Positions 1 to 8,930 of a stretch of DNA of 64,000 bases are shown in pieces. The position numbers were made by a program, and so were the translations under genes. Under the pieces are notes generated by a model. The model did not search any database. It saw nothing but the letters and a program-made list of their open reading frames with translations, and was not told the origin of the DNA. The DNA is from Dyadobacter luteus. Its GTDB lineage: Bacteria; Bacteroidota; Bacteroidia; Cytophagales; Spirosomataceae. Numbering within the stretch: the first letter of the stretch is position 1; each line of letters opens with the position of its first letter. The stretch is taken from NCBI RefSeq assembly GCF_003383615.1, contig NZ_QNUL01000001.1, forward strand, positions 1-64,000, written 5' to 3'.

Positions 1-47
1 ATCTAAAGATAATCAATTTCGAAAAAATAAACAACCCAATAAAAGCA

Positions 48-80
48 AAAAGAGGCTGCCCTTTTGAGACAGCCTCTTTT
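48..80 (+). terminator. Intrinsic terminator
   Basis: An 11-bp perfect stem (48-58 with 70-80) is flanked by A-rich sequence on the left and T-rich sequence on the right, so it could stop transcription in either direction. The gene it serves on the left lies outside the window. Confidence 0.7.
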
Positions 81-192
81 ATTTTAAAAGTAAAAATTAA
101 CCGATTTAACGATTTCATAATGTGTTTATCCACTAAGGAATTATAACAACGGTTACTTTGGTAGCAGGTAATCACAAAAAATAGCCATATTC

Positions 193-822
193 ATGAAGAA
201 TTTACTAATCTCTACGCTTGTACTCATTCAGATGTTAGGATGTAAGTCCAATGAGCAAATTCCACAACAGGAAACAAGGAATATTGACGCGCTTTACCAG
301 CAATTTCATGGTAAATACAGGATAGTGAGTGCAGTGAGCAATGAAGAGGTTGACGTGAATCTGGATGGAAAAGCTTCAACGGATTTACTCACTGAAATAG
401 AAGAACTAACGATTGGAAGCTTGACAAATCCTTACTCAGAGATCAGGATTTATAAGCCATCGCAGTTGAATCCGGAGGCATCCTTCCTTTTTACGCAGGC
501 CTGGCCGCAGCAATTTGTGAGAATGGGCAATGGAAAAGTATGGGACGGCCTGGAAATGATTGCTTACAATCCCAACTACAGTTTTGCTTATGACATGAAG
601 GTTGTCGTTAGAAAGTTTGATTTTTCCGAAGATTTGAAACAGCTTACAGTAGTACCTGACAATTCAGAAGCGCCAATCTTTTTACAATCATCTCCAAAAA
701 GTGTTTCTGTATTGGATGATGGTAAAATAGTGGTAACAGCCGACAGAAAAATTTACACCAGCGAAGGCGTAAAACAGATTACTGTCACAACTACATATGA
801 GCGATTCACGATGACAACGTAA
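193..822 (+). CDS. Hypothetical lipoprotein
   Basis: A 209-residue protein of unknown function. The N-terminus is a type II signal peptide: Lys at 2-5, a hydrophobic stretch, then the lipobox LGC with the lipidated Cys at residue 17. It should therefore be a lipoprotein of the inner or outer membrane. The mature part is beta-rich and carries no motif I recognise; a region around residues 115-150 resembles the beta-strand pattern of small lipocalin-like domains, which is only an impression. It stands alone, with a terminator on each side (48-80 and 871-900). Confidence 0.7.
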   Translation: MKNLLISTLVLIQMLGCKSNEQIPQQETRNIDALYQQFHGKYRIVSAVSNEEVDVNLDGKASTDLLTEIEELTIGSLTNPYSEIRIYKPSQLNPEASFLFTQAWPQQFVRMGNGKVWDGLEMIAYNPNYSFAYDMKVVVRKFDFSEDLKQLTVVPDNSEAPIFLQSSPKSVSVLDDGKIVVTADRKIYTSEGVKQITVTTTYERFTMTT

Positions 823-870
823 TCGACAGATTGTGATACAATCCTGAAACCGAGAGCTGCACAGCGCTCA

Positions 871-900
871 AAATGCCCGACTAACGACCGGGCATTTTTT
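871..900 (+). terminator. Intrinsic terminator
   Basis: A 9-bp GC-rich stem (871-879 with 889-897) is followed by a run of T, 49 nt after the stop of the lipoprotein gene. Textbook rho-independent form. Confidence 0.8.
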
Positions 901-1048
901 ACTTATGAAGGCACTCGAATCTATTCCATTAATTGTTAATCAATACTTTATTTCAAGCATCTGCTCTTACTACCAGACCACTTTCCCTATTTACAGCCTT
1001 GCATCAAACTCCGCCCCCAAACCAGGTATTTTTCATTAATGGGATCGT

Positions 1049-1090
1049 AAACAAGAAAAGCACCACGTAAAGATGCTCTTCTTGTTTTTT
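1049..1090. terminator. Hairpin ending the monooxygenase gene
   Basis: A 14-bp stem with one mismatch (49-62 and 74-87 within 1049-1087) lies just past the 3' end of the minus-strand gene at 1102. T-runs are present on the plus side (six T) and weaker on the minus side, so it may act on both strands. Confidence 0.5.
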
Positions 1091-1101
1091 GCGTGATCTG
1101 A

Positions 1102-2124
1102 CTAGCGCCATCCCAAACCTGGAGCGACATGCTCTAATATGGAAGACAGCACATGTACATTATACTCAACTCCCAATGTATTGGGTATGGTCAAAAGAAT
1201 AGTATCTGCCTCCTGAAGCGCTTCGTCTTCTGCCAGCTCTTTGATGAGCCTGTCTGGTTCTGCAGCGTAACTTCTTCCGAAAATCGCACGTTTGTCCTGT
1301 TCAATCATTCCGATTTTATCTCGCCTGTCGGACTCCTGTCCAAAATAATAGCGATCCTGCTGATTGACCAGTGCGAAAATAGACCGGCTTACAGAAACTC
1401 TTGGTTCACGGTCATGGCCGGCTTTCTTCCATGCATCTTTATAAAGTCTGATCTGTTCGGCTTGCTGCACATGAAACGGTTTGCCACCTTCGTCGTATTT
1501 CAGGGTAGAGCTCTGAAGGTACATTCCATTTTCAGCCGCCCAAACTGCAGTCGCATTGGAAGCCGCACCCCACCAGATACGTTCTCGCAATCCCTCTGAA
1601 TGTGGTTCCAGACGGAGTAAGCCGGGAGGGTTCGGAAACATCGGATAGGGATTGGGCTGAGCAAATCCTACACCTTTGAGTCTTTCAAGAAACTCCAGGG
1701 CTTTGCGTCGTCCCATTTCCGCGTCAGTTTCGCCCTCGGCAGGCTCATAACCGAAATAACGCCAGCCATCAATCACCTGTTCCGGCGATCCTCTGCTGAT
1801 ACCCAGTTGCAATCGCCCCTCGGAAATCAAGTCAGCCGCACCCGCGTCTTCCACCATATACAAAGGGTTTTCATAACGCATGTCAATGACACCAGTTCCG
1901 ATTTCTATTTTGCTTGTTTTAGCGCCGATGGCTGAAAGCAAAGGAAAAGGAGAAGCCAATTGAGATGCAAAATGGTGTACCCGAAAATAAGCACCGTCTA
2001 AACCGATTTCCTCAGCAGCTACAGCCAGATCAATAGATTGTAGCAAAGTATCACTTGCTGTCTGAGCCCTGTAAGCCGGATGGTTAGACCAATGCCCGAA
2101 CGATAAAAATCCTATTTTCTTCAT
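1102..2124 (-). CDS. Luciferase-like flavin-dependent monooxygenase
   Basis: A 340-residue single-domain (beta/alpha)8 protein of the bacterial luciferase (LLM) family, expected to use reduced FMN from a separate reductase to oxidise a small organic substrate in the cytoplasm. Seen: the N-terminal strand with IGFLSFG (4-10), the VHH segment at 49-51, the GTGVIDMR strand at 76-83 typical of group-1 LLM proteins, and GRLQLGISRG at 103-112 near the flavin phosphate site. Length is normal for the family. It is transcribed alone, with no flavin reductase gene beside it, so the substrate cannot be inferred from context. A second, truncated LLM protein lies at 30897-31715 but belongs to a different subgroup. 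Confidence 0.85.
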   Translation of the reverse strand: MKKIGFLSFGHWSNHPAYRAQTASDTLLQSIDLAVAAEEIGLDGAYFRVHHFASQLASPFPLLSAIGAKTSKIEIGTGVIDMRYENPLYMVEDAGAADLISEGRLQLGISRGSPEQVIDGWRYFGYEPAEGETDAEMGRRKALEFLERLKGVGFAQPNPYPMFPNPPGLLRLEPHSEGLRERIWWGAASNATAVWAAENGMYLQSSTLKYDEGGKPFHVQQAEQIRLYKDAWKKAGHDREPRVSVSRSIFALVNQQDRYYFGQESDRRDKIGMIEQDKRAIFGRSYAAEPDRLIKELAEDEALQEADTILLTIPNTLGVEYNVHVLSSILEHVAPGLGWR

Positions 2125-2295
2125 TTAAGCGTCTTTCAGATTTTTTTCAAAATCAATTTCAAGTTTAGAAAGCTTATTTTGCTCTAAAAGTTCCTGATTG
2201 CTGCTAAGCCTGAAAGTACGCATAGCCATAATCCAGAGGCGGAAGATATTTTTCCCCGCCTTTTTGTATCTTTCAGCTTTATTACACCCTTCAGA

Positions 2296-3651
2296 ATGAC
2301 AGAAGAGCCCTTACACTCGACGGAGCTGGATAGCCAGCAGGAAGAAAAATTAAGAGACTTGACCTCTCAAAGCTGGAATCTGGAGCTGGTGATTTCCGGA
2401 GCTGCGATGTTTGCCATACTTCAGCTGCCCGACTTGCTGGATGTTGCATTTGGCTATTTCCGGTTCAATATGCTGAGTCATACAACGGGGATGCTGGGCC
2501 TGCTTCCTTCGATGGTCTACAGTATCATGAAAGCAATTTGCTACGTACTTTTCGCAGCGTTTCTGACCAACTTTGTGATGAGGGCTTTCTGGGTAGGGCT
2601 GGTTGGTTTGTTAAGTGTATACCCCACCGGTATTCACTATGATCGCATCCCTTTCACTCCCCGGTATACCCAGGAAAAAATGGCTGCCAGATTTGGTTCG
2701 CTGCAGAACTATATCATAAATCTGGACCGACGCTGTAACATTGTATTCGCTGTTTCTTTTTTGATCGTTTTTATTTTCATTATCGTAGCGTTAGGCTACG
2801 TGGTGGGTATTATTGGTTATACGGTTATCCGGCCTATGATACCGGACCAGTATGCTTTTCTGATCAAAGTGGCAGCGATCGGATTATTAATTGTATATAT
2901 GGCCGCAGCCACGATATTGAGTTTACCCGCTGTGAGGTCAACACCCCGCGGAGCTGAGCTACACTACAGGTTTTCCAATTTGTTACGATTTTTATATTGG
3001 GGTTTGTCTAAGCCTTTCGGATTCATCATTAATACCTTTTACAGTCATATTCCCAGCAAAAAAATGCTTCGTGTGATGGGAATGATGACTTTTCTTTTCA
3101 TCATTGTAATGATCGTCAATTTCTTTACAGATTTTACAAGACAAAACAAGCAAGTATCTGTACTCAATACCCGGTTTCTGTACTCTGCACGTTATGATAG
3201 CTTATTTGTAAAAGCAGAATCGTATGACGATAAGCGTGCGGAAGGAACTTACATCGAAACCGCTTCTGTTCAATCCGATGTAATTCGTGAGCCATTTATC
3301 CGTCTGTTCGTAGCTTATCCCAAAGCACTGGATACACTTTTAACAGAACTGACCACGGCACTGGTACTGGATGGGAGCAGACCGGTACAGGAAAGACGAC
3401 GGAAATATGCAACATGGAGTAGCGAGCAAATAAACAAACTGATGCAAATCAGGATAAACGATTCACTGTATACGGATCCGAAATTACTCTTTACACTTCG
3501 GGAAAATCCGGGACAACAGGGATGGCAAACTGTTCTTTTTCCTAAAAATCTGAAAACGGGTCAGAACTATCTGAACATCGTCATTCAGCCACTCGACAAG
3601 CAAAAACCTACCGAAATCGCCACAATTCCGTTTTGGTATTCAGCTGAGTAA
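2296..3651 (+). CDS. Multi-pass membrane protein of unknown function
   Basis: A 451-residue protein I do not recognise. Hydrophobic segments lie near residues 30-50, 68-110 (probably two), 148-175, 187-210 and 260-277. The last 170 residues are hydrophilic and probably form a soluble domain outside the membrane or in the periplasm. The acidic N-terminus is preceded by a plausible purine-rich ribosome site. There is no transporter motif. Its neighbours (an LLM protein on the other strand, a molybdenum hydroxylase downstream) give no functional hint. Residue composition and codon use look like those of a genuine gene. Confidence 0.75.
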   Translation: MTEEPLHSTELDSQQEEKLRDLTSQSWNLELVISGAAMFAILQLPDLLDVAFGYFRFNMLSHTTGMLGLLPSMVYSIMKAICYVLFAAFLTNFVMRAFWVGLVGLLSVYPTGIHYDRIPFTPRYTQEKMAARFGSLQNYIINLDRRCNIVFAVSFLIVFIFIIVALGYVVGIIGYTVIRPMIPDQYAFLIKVAAIGLLIVYMAAATILSLPAVRSTPRGAELHYRFSNLLRFLYWGLSKPFGFIINTFYSHIPSKKMLRVMGMMTFLFIIVMIVNFFTDFTRQNKQVSVLNTRFLYSARYDSLFVKAESYDDKRAEGTYIETASVQSDVIREPFIRLFVAYPKALDTLLTELTTALVLDGSRPVQERRRKYATWSSEQINKLMQIRINDSLYTDPKLLFTLRENPGQQGWQTVLFPKNLKTGQNYLNIVIQPLDKQKPTEIATIPFWYSAE

Positions 3652-4077
3652 CTTTACCTTTCAACACCCTGACACGCATTTGGGCTTGTCATGTTCGTTA
3701 TCCCATATACTGACTTTTGCCGTCGCCATGGCATAATTTCGTTGTTCAGGAGATTTAAGCTGTAGTTCGTCGAAAAGATAAATTAAATACAACAACATTT
3801 TCTTCATTTGTTGCAGGATTCCCGAAAGCTGATAGCTGCCTGTAAATCCGTGAGCTGATGGCATTTTAAACAGCTCGCTTCGCCGAGAACCCTGACCCAA
3901 AATATCAACAGCGGCCCATTTAAACTGCTGGAATTCTGTAATCCGGATTATCGGTAATAATGGTATTAAAATCAGTAATTTGTATACAAATCTTTATAAA
4001 AAGAATATAAATCTTTGTAATCTACAATTGTACCGGTTGATTATAAAAAGCCGGACATCTATTTCAACTCAATCACC
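3652..4077. other. Intergenic region upstream of molybdenum hydroxylase
   Basis: This 426-base stretch holds one weak minus-strand reading frame of 79 codons (3661-3900), which begins beside the end of the membrane-protein gene and has no recognisable family. The right half is AT-rich and contains a perfect palindrome listed separately. No RNA gene is apparent. Confidence 0.4.
3978..3991. promoter_or_regulatory. Palindromic operator candidate (14 bp)
   Basis: The 14-mer ATTTGTATACAAAT is a perfect palindrome 86 nt upstream of the 4078 start. It lies among imperfect AAATCTTT repeats at 3989-4016. It has the form of a dimeric repressor or activator site; nothing identifies the protein that binds it. 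Confidence 0.35.
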
Positions 4078-4533
4078 ATGGCTACATATAATCTTAAAAT
4101 TAACGGAAAAACGAAACAGGTAAACGTAGACCCGGCAACACCAATGCTTTGGGTGTTACGTGATCATCTGGATCTGTCCGGAACCAAGTACGGATGTGGA
4201 ATTGCGCAGTGCGGGGCTTGTACCATTCATTTGGAGGGAGTTGCTGTGCGGTCATGCCAGCTGCCTGTGTCTGTCGTGGGCAAGCAAGCAGTAACCACCA
4301 TTGAAGGTCTATCGGAAAAAGGAGACCATCCCGTACAAAAGGCATGGTTGGAACATGATGTTGCTCAGTGCGGCTATTGCCAGTCGGGACAAATGATGGC
4401 TGCAGCTTCTTTGCTGAAAGCTACTCCTAACCCGACAGACGAAGAAATTGAATCCCAGATGAGCGGGAACATATGCCGTTGTGGAACCTATCTGCGGATC
4501 AGGGAAGCGGTAAAATCGGCAGCTAAGAAATAG
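4078..4533 (+). CDS. Molybdenum hydroxylase [2Fe-2S] small subunit (IorA-like)
   Basis: A 151-residue electron-transfer subunit of the xanthine dehydrogenase family, closest in type to the alpha subunit of isoquinoline 1-oxidoreductase. Two [2Fe-2S] clusters are encoded: plant-ferredoxin-type ligands C40, C45, C48 and C60, and the second cluster C98, C101, C133 and C135 in a four-helix domain. All eight cysteines are present. There is no signal peptide, so export probably occurs as a complex carried by the Tat signal of the partner gene 32 nt downstream. There is no FAD subunit in this operon, in line with the two-subunit type that passes electrons to a cytochrome or other carrier. Confidence 0.9.
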   Translation: MATYNLKINGKTKQVNVDPATPMLWVLRDHLDLSGTKYGCGIAQCGACTIHLEGVAVRSCQLPVSVVGKQAVTTIEGLSEKGDHPVQKAWLEHDVAQCGYCQSGQMMAAASLLKATPNPTDEEIESQMSGNICRCGTYLRIREAVKSAAKK

Positions 4534-4565
4534 ATAATCCTAAACCGGGAAATAAAAACTTCACC

Positions 4566-6818
4566 ATGAATAACTCAAAAACAACCTATAACAGACGCTC
4601 GTTTCTTAAAGCTTCGGCGCTTTCGGGAGGAGGACTGCTTTTGACCGTTACCTGGTTATCGGGTTTCAGGTCTGCCGACAAAATGGAGGCACTGAATCTG
4701 ACTGAGCAATGGACAGAAATCAATGGCTACATACATATCACTGCTGATAACAAGATCAAACTTATATGTCCCAATCCGGAATTCGGACAAAACGTGATGA
4801 CTTCTCTCCCGATGATACTGGCAGAAGAATTAGACACAGACTGGAAAAATGTTTCAGTAGAAATGGGACCGCATGACAACACTAAATTGGGCGCGCAGTT
4901 TACAGGAGGTAGTAATTCGGTGAGAATGTACTGGAAACCCTTGCGGCAGGCAGGGGCAACAGCCCGGCAAATGCTACGTGAGGCTGCGGCACAAACGTGG
5001 AATGTGCCTGTTTCTGAGGTAACAACGAAAGCGGGCAGGCTTTCACATCCGAACGGAAAATCTGCTACATATGGCGAATTCGCCGGTAAGGCTGCAACGA
5101 TTCCTGTTCCCAAGGATATACCATTGAAATCACCGAAGGATTTTACGATTGTAAGAAAGCCGACGAAGAATGTTGAAGGGACTAAGATCGTTACGGGTAA
5201 GCCACTTTTCGGACTGGATTATAGAACAGAAGGTATGCTCATTGCCATGATCCAGCATCCACCGGCTTTCGGAATGAAACTGAAGTCATTCGATTCCGCG
5301 GAAGCTCTGAAAATGCCTGGTATTAAAGATGTTTTCAGCATACAATTATATGCAGACGGTTTTGAACAGGCCGGTTTCGATACACGCACTTTCAACAATC
5401 TGCTGGTTGTGGTAGGTGCCAGCACATGGGAAGTGATGAATGCGCGTAAAAAGCTGGTGGTACAATGGGAAGCTGCGGGTGACGTGAAAGACACCATGGC
5501 TGGCAGGGACGGCAAAAGGGAGGTTGTTGTTCCGGGAGCACTGGAAAGTTCGGGTTCGCAAATGTCACAAATGCAGGAGTATGCCAAAAGGCCTGCACAG
5601 TTGCTGAGAAAAGACGGAGATCCTGAAGCGGCGTTTAAAAATGCAGCGCAGGTGATTGAGCGCACTTATAATGCTCCATTTTTGGCACACAATACCATGG
5701 AGCCCATGAATTTCTTCGCCCATGTTACGGATGAGAAAGCATTGCTTGTCGGTCCGTTGCAGGCACCGGGATGGATAGAACCAACGCTTACCAAATTGCT
5801 GGGTTTGCCGGCAGATAAAATTGAAATTCAAATGACACGTATGGGAGGCGGTTTCGGGCGCAGAGCCTACGGACATTACCTTTCTGAAGCTGCGCTGATC
5901 TCAAAAAAGGTGAAAGCTCCCGTTAAACTGATTTATACCCGTGAGGATGACATGACCTACGGAATTTACCGGCCGATGTATACCGCCACATATCGCGCAG
6001 CACTGGATGCAGAAAAGAATCTGATTGCATTCCATGTAAAGGGTGGGGGAATTCCTGAGCATCCCATACATGCCAACCGTTTTCCCGCTGGTGCCGTGGA
6101 CAATTATCTGGCAGAAGGCTGGCAAATTCCTTCAAACATTACCATCGGTGCTTTCAGGGCGCCACGTTCGAACTTCAATGCGGCCGCAGAACAATCGTTT
6201 TTGGATGAAGTAGCTGAGGCAGCCGGCAAGGATCCGATAGAATTCAGGTTACAGCTTTTAAAACGAGCGAAGGAGAATCCGGTAGGTAAAAACAATGAAT
6301 ATGATCCGGGGCGATATGCCGGAGTTTTGGAACTGCTGCGCGAAAAGTCAAACTGGAACAAGCCCGGAAACGAAAAATACAATCGCGGAGTGGCCGCCTA
6401 CTTTTGCCATAATTCCTACGCTGCGCACGTGGTGGATATGGTCACCCGGGATGGACAACCGTATGTGGAAAGAGTATTCAGTGCAATGGACTGTGGAATT
6501 GTGGTCAATCCTGATGCGGCCAGAAACATGGTGCAGGGGGCTGTTGTGGATGGTATCGGAAATGCCTTTTACGGAGCGCTGACACATAAGGACGGTGTAG
6601 CACAACAAAACAATTTCCACAATTACCGTATGATCCGTAACAATGAAGCTCCTAAAAGCGTGGAAGTTCATTTTGTGGAAAATGACATAGATCCAACAGG
6701 ATTGGGAGAACCTCCGTTTCCTCCGGTCTTTGGTGCAGTTGCCAATGCATTGTATAAAAACAAAGGCAAACGATTCTATAATCAGCCATTTCAGCCTGAG
6801 ATTGAGAAGGCGATGTGA
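4566..6818 (+). CDS. Tat-exported molybdopterin-binding hydroxylase large subunit (IorB-like)
   Basis: A 750-residue molybdenum-cofactor subunit of the isoquinoline 1-oxidoreductase beta type. The N-terminus has a twin-arginine signal, RRSFLK at residues 10-15, followed by a hydrophobic stretch, so the enzyme should work in the periplasm. GGGFGRR at 427-433 is the cofactor-contacting loop of the family, and the GEPPFPP motif near the C-terminus contains E715, the expected catalytic glutamate. Length fits single-chain family members. It would hydroxylate an aldehyde or N-heterocycle using water. The substrate is not deducible. No XdhC/CoxI-type cofactor insertase is encoded nearby. Confidence 0.9.
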   Translation: MNNSKTTYNRRSFLKASALSGGGLLLTVTWLSGFRSADKMEALNLTEQWTEINGYIHITADNKIKLICPNPEFGQNVMTSLPMILAEELDTDWKNVSVEMGPHDNTKLGAQFTGGSNSVRMYWKPLRQAGATARQMLREAAAQTWNVPVSEVTTKAGRLSHPNGKSATYGEFAGKAATIPVPKDIPLKSPKDFTIVRKPTKNVEGTKIVTGKPLFGLDYRTEGMLIAMIQHPPAFGMKLKSFDSAEALKMPGIKDVFSIQLYADGFEQAGFDTRTFNNLLVVVGASTWEVMNARKKLVVQWEAAGDVKDTMAGRDGKREVVVPGALESSGSQMSQMQEYAKRPAQLLRKDGDPEAAFKNAAQVIERTYNAPFLAHNTMEPMNFFAHVTDEKALLVGPLQAPGWIEPTLTKLLGLPADKIEIQMTRMGGGFGRRAYGHYLSEAALISKKVKAPVKLIYTREDDMTYGIYRPMYTATYRAALDAEKNLIAFHVKGGGIPEHPIHANRFPAGAVDNYLAEGWQIPSNITIGAFRAPRSNFNAAAEQSFLDEVAEAAGKDPIEFRLQLLKRAKENPVGKNNEYDPGRYAGVLELLREKSNWNKPGNEKYNRGVAAYFCHNSYAAHVVDMVTRDGQPYVERVFSAMDCGIVVNPDAARNMVQGAVVDGIGNAFYGALTHKDGVAQQNNFHNYRMIRNNEAPKSVEVHFVENDIDPTGLGEPPFPPVFGAVANALYKNKGKRFYNQPFQPEIEKAM

Positions 6819-6836
6819 TATACAAACAATTTTAAT

Positions 6837-6862
6837 GGAGTGCATCCGCTGATCTGCACTCC
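6837..6862 (+). terminator. Weak hairpin after large subunit
   Basis: An 8-bp stem (6837-6844 with 6855-6862) lies between the hydroxylase gene and the next small frame. It lacks a good T-run, so it may be an attenuator or RNA-stability hairpin, not a strong terminator. Confidence 0.3.
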
Positions 6863-6879
6863 GTTCATAAATTACTCCT

Positions 6880-7098
6880 ATGAAAAAGACCGTATTGTTA
6901 ACAGCGTGGATGTATTTATTGGTGATCGGAATCTTGTCGTGGCTTGTATTTCAATCTCCCCGGAAACCAATTGTATATGACGGGCCTCCTGCTCAAATTG
7001 ACAGCACGGCACTCTATCCCGAGAATGTCAGATTAGCCGAAAAAATAAAGCCCGACTCTTCCGGCAAAAAACTAGCCTGCCTGTTGCAGCCTTTCTGA
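6880..7098 (+). pseudogene. Short membrane-anchored protein, probably a truncated gene
   Basis: A 72-residue frame. Residues 5-25 form one transmembrane or signal segment, followed by a Pro-rich linker and a helix (ENVRLAEKIKPD). It then ends abruptly in a Cys-Leu-Leu-Gln tail. The position directly after a two-subunit molybdenum hydroxylase is where the electron-accepting c-type cytochrome is often encoded, and the start resembles an anchored cytochrome, but no CxxCH haem site is present. My reading is the 5' remnant of such a gene whose body has been deleted; a genuine small membrane protein is the alternative. Confidence 0.4.
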
Positions 7099-7209
7099 AA
7101 TAATTTTCATCACAGAATTTTTATTAATAGGAAATGATTATGGCGTATTTTTGTGGCTCAGAACAGTGCTACAAGCTACAGCTTTAATCATCTGAGATTT
7201 GATATAACA

Positions 7210-7669
7210 ATGGATTTACTACTTCAAACCAAAATTTACAATATTCTGGCAGGTCTGGCGGACGACTCCGGTCACTACGTTGTTCATTCTCGGTATTATT
7301 TTTTCGGTCAGCAAATGTATAGTTGTGAGCCGCTACATCTGAGTAAAGATACCGTCAAGGAAATTGAACTAACAGAAAACGGTATTCAATGCAGAATGAA
7401 GCTCGATTCGGATATCGGAAGCAGCAACTTCCCGATTATGATTCCGTTTGTCAACATAGAAAGAATAGTGAGACTCAATGAGCATATGGAAAAAAGCCAA
7501 AGCATGGTATGGAAGCGAAATGTTTGTTGTAAAGGGGCAAAAAACAAAACCTGTCCATCCTTTATGGCATCTCATTACGAGTATTGACAGAATGGAATCT
7601 GATACAAAGATTCAGGATAATCAATACCCTATTTATTTGCTGACGGCACGCGGTATACGGATAAGGTAA
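7210..7669 (+). pseudogene. Small hypothetical protein gene with a +1 frame break
   Basis: Reading from the ATG at 7210 gives about 95 residues that look like ordinary protein, then an unnatural Cys- and Lys-rich tail stopping at 7587. If one A is removed from the six-A run at 7490-7495, the frame continues naturally (AKAWYGSEMFVVKGQ and on) to a stop at 7669, for about 152 residues. A 1-nt insertion in a homopolymer, real or a sequencing error, explains this. A longer GTG start at 7153 is possible but less likely. I do not recognise the family; no signal peptide or membrane segment is visible. Confidence 0.45.
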
Positions 7670-7769
7670 GGGCAATAACCGCCAGGCCAATGAGTACAAG
7701 GATGAAAATCGCCACCTCTGAAGCATGTAGCAGATAGCCCGACTTACTGCCAAACAAGCCCGAGCCTAA
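7629..7769 (-). pseudogene. C-terminal remnant of a membrane protein
   Basis: On the minus strand, 46 open codons between a TGA (7770-7772) and a TAG (7629-7631) encode a strongly hydrophobic helix (EVAIFILVLIGLAVIALTL) followed by a basic, Ser/Asn-rich tail: the look of the last membrane helix of a transporter. There is no start codon. It overlaps the tail of the broken plus-strand gene by 41 nt. I take it as the surviving 3' end of a deleted gene; chance antisense hydrophobicity is the alternative. Confidence 0.35.
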
Positions 7770-7983
7770 TCACTAAGACAAGATTACATCCGCCATGCGC
7801 GCATTTTTTGACATACTGAAAAAAAATGTGTCCAATAATCCGGGCTACTTATTGACAAATGCATTTGTGCAAAGCATGTATTTCCTGACAACAGAACCAG
7901 ACCCGGGAGATCAACAGGATTTTTTTAGTTCAGGCATTGCTCTGTATTATTGCATCAGTTTTTAATGAATTTTTGTTATTCGG

Positions 7984-8811
7984 ATGAAGGAAAAATCTGA
8001 CAATATTCCACTTCATATTTTGCCGGATATACAGTTTCTGGCTTCGGATCAGATAGTCGCTTTTGGTGAGCACCGGCCCAGCCATCGGATCAACTTTTTT
8101 GCTATTATTTGGTTCAGTGAAGACAAAGGTGAGCAGTTTATAGACTTTGAAACATATCCTGTCAGAAAAAATCTGGTGTACCTGATCTCGAAAAACCAGA
8201 TACATTCTATTCCTGCAAGTCAGCTGCCTAAGGCAAGGGTGATTGTTTTCTCTACCGATTTTTTTCATCGGATCGACGAAATGTATCTTCGCCAGCTATT
8301 TCTGCCTTTTGAGAATAATGGTATTGAAATCCCTGAGGATATGGTCCAGCCTCTACAGAATCTGTTTTCATTGATGTTGCTGGAATGCGCAGGACAGTCT
8401 GATACCTCACTCTTATTAAAGTATACCACCGCATTTCTTCAGCATTTATACCGCTTCGCAGCGCACCGGCTCCCTGTGGCAAGTGGTGAGGATACCCGTA
8501 TTGTGAAGCTTTTGCAACTGGTTGAGCAGCATTTTAAGGAAAACCGGTCCGCCTCTTTTTATGCCGGTCAGATTGGCTTGACTCCGAAACGGATGAACGA
8601 AATCTTACGGAAGAAGGCGGGAATCACGATCAATCAATTAGTATCCCAATTGCTTCTGATCGAGAGCAAACGTGAGCTGTTTCATGGTGATTTTTCCATT
8701 AAAGAAATTGCTTATAGTCTTGGATTCACCGACCAATCCTATTTCGCTCGTTTTTTCAGAAAACATACTGGTATCACTCCGGAGTTATTCAGGCGACAGG
8801 CTCATTTGTAA
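7984..8811 (+). CDS. AraC-family transcriptional regulator
   Basis: A 275-residue regulator. The N-terminal part (about 1-160) is a cupin-like sensing domain; residues about 173-275 form the double helix-turn-helix AraC domain, with the second recognition-helix signature SIKEIAYSLGFTDQSYFARF and the HTGITPELFR ending typical of the family. It acts as a cytoplasmic DNA-binding protein. The short-chain dehydrogenase gene 119 nt downstream on the same strand is its most likely target or operon partner. No conserved ligand residues can be read off. Confidence 0.88.
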   Translation: MKEKSDNIPLHILPDIQFLASDQIVAFGEHRPSHRINFFAIIWFSEDKGEQFIDFETYPVRKNLVYLISKNQIHSIPASQLPKARVIVFSTDFFHRIDEMYLRQLFLPFENNGIEIPEDMVQPLQNLFSLMLLECAGQSDTSLLLKYTTAFLQHLYRFAAHRLPVASGEDTRIVKLLQLVEQHFKENRSASFYAGQIGLTPKRMNEILRKKAGITINQLVSQLLLIESKRELFHGDFSIKEIAYSLGFTDQSYFARFFRKHTGITPELFRRQAHL

Positions 8812-8930
8812 GTCTGAACACCAGCTAATAATATCAAATGTTCAAATTGTGCTAACGATCGGTCAGATTGTGCGCCTGTTTGAAAACGCGTTTCCCGACC
8901 TTTACATCATCACATTTAAGATGAGGTAAC

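Noticed and set aside
3661..3900. Minus-strand frame of 79 codons after the membrane-protein gene
   Set aside because: No family, no clear ribosome site, and it abuts the end of the plus-strand gene; kept only as a remark in the intergenic entry.
4727..5665. Long minus-strand frames inside the first molybdenum hydroxylase large subunit
   Set aside because: Antisense shadows of a gene with clear motifs; their residue composition is unnatural.
6348..6845. 165-codon minus-strand frame at the end of the same gene
   Set aside because: Antisense to the conserved C-terminal domain with the catalytic Glu; Cys-, His- and Ile-rich composition typical of a shadow.
7490..7496. Programmed -1 frameshifting at the A-AAA-AAG heptamer
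   Set aside because: The needed frame change is +1, the wrong direction for that slippery site; a one-base insertion explains it better.
7795..7965. 56-codon plus-strand frame starting MRAFFDILKKNV
   Set aside because: Looks somewhat protein-like, but has no family, lies in a decay zone and cannot be told from chance.
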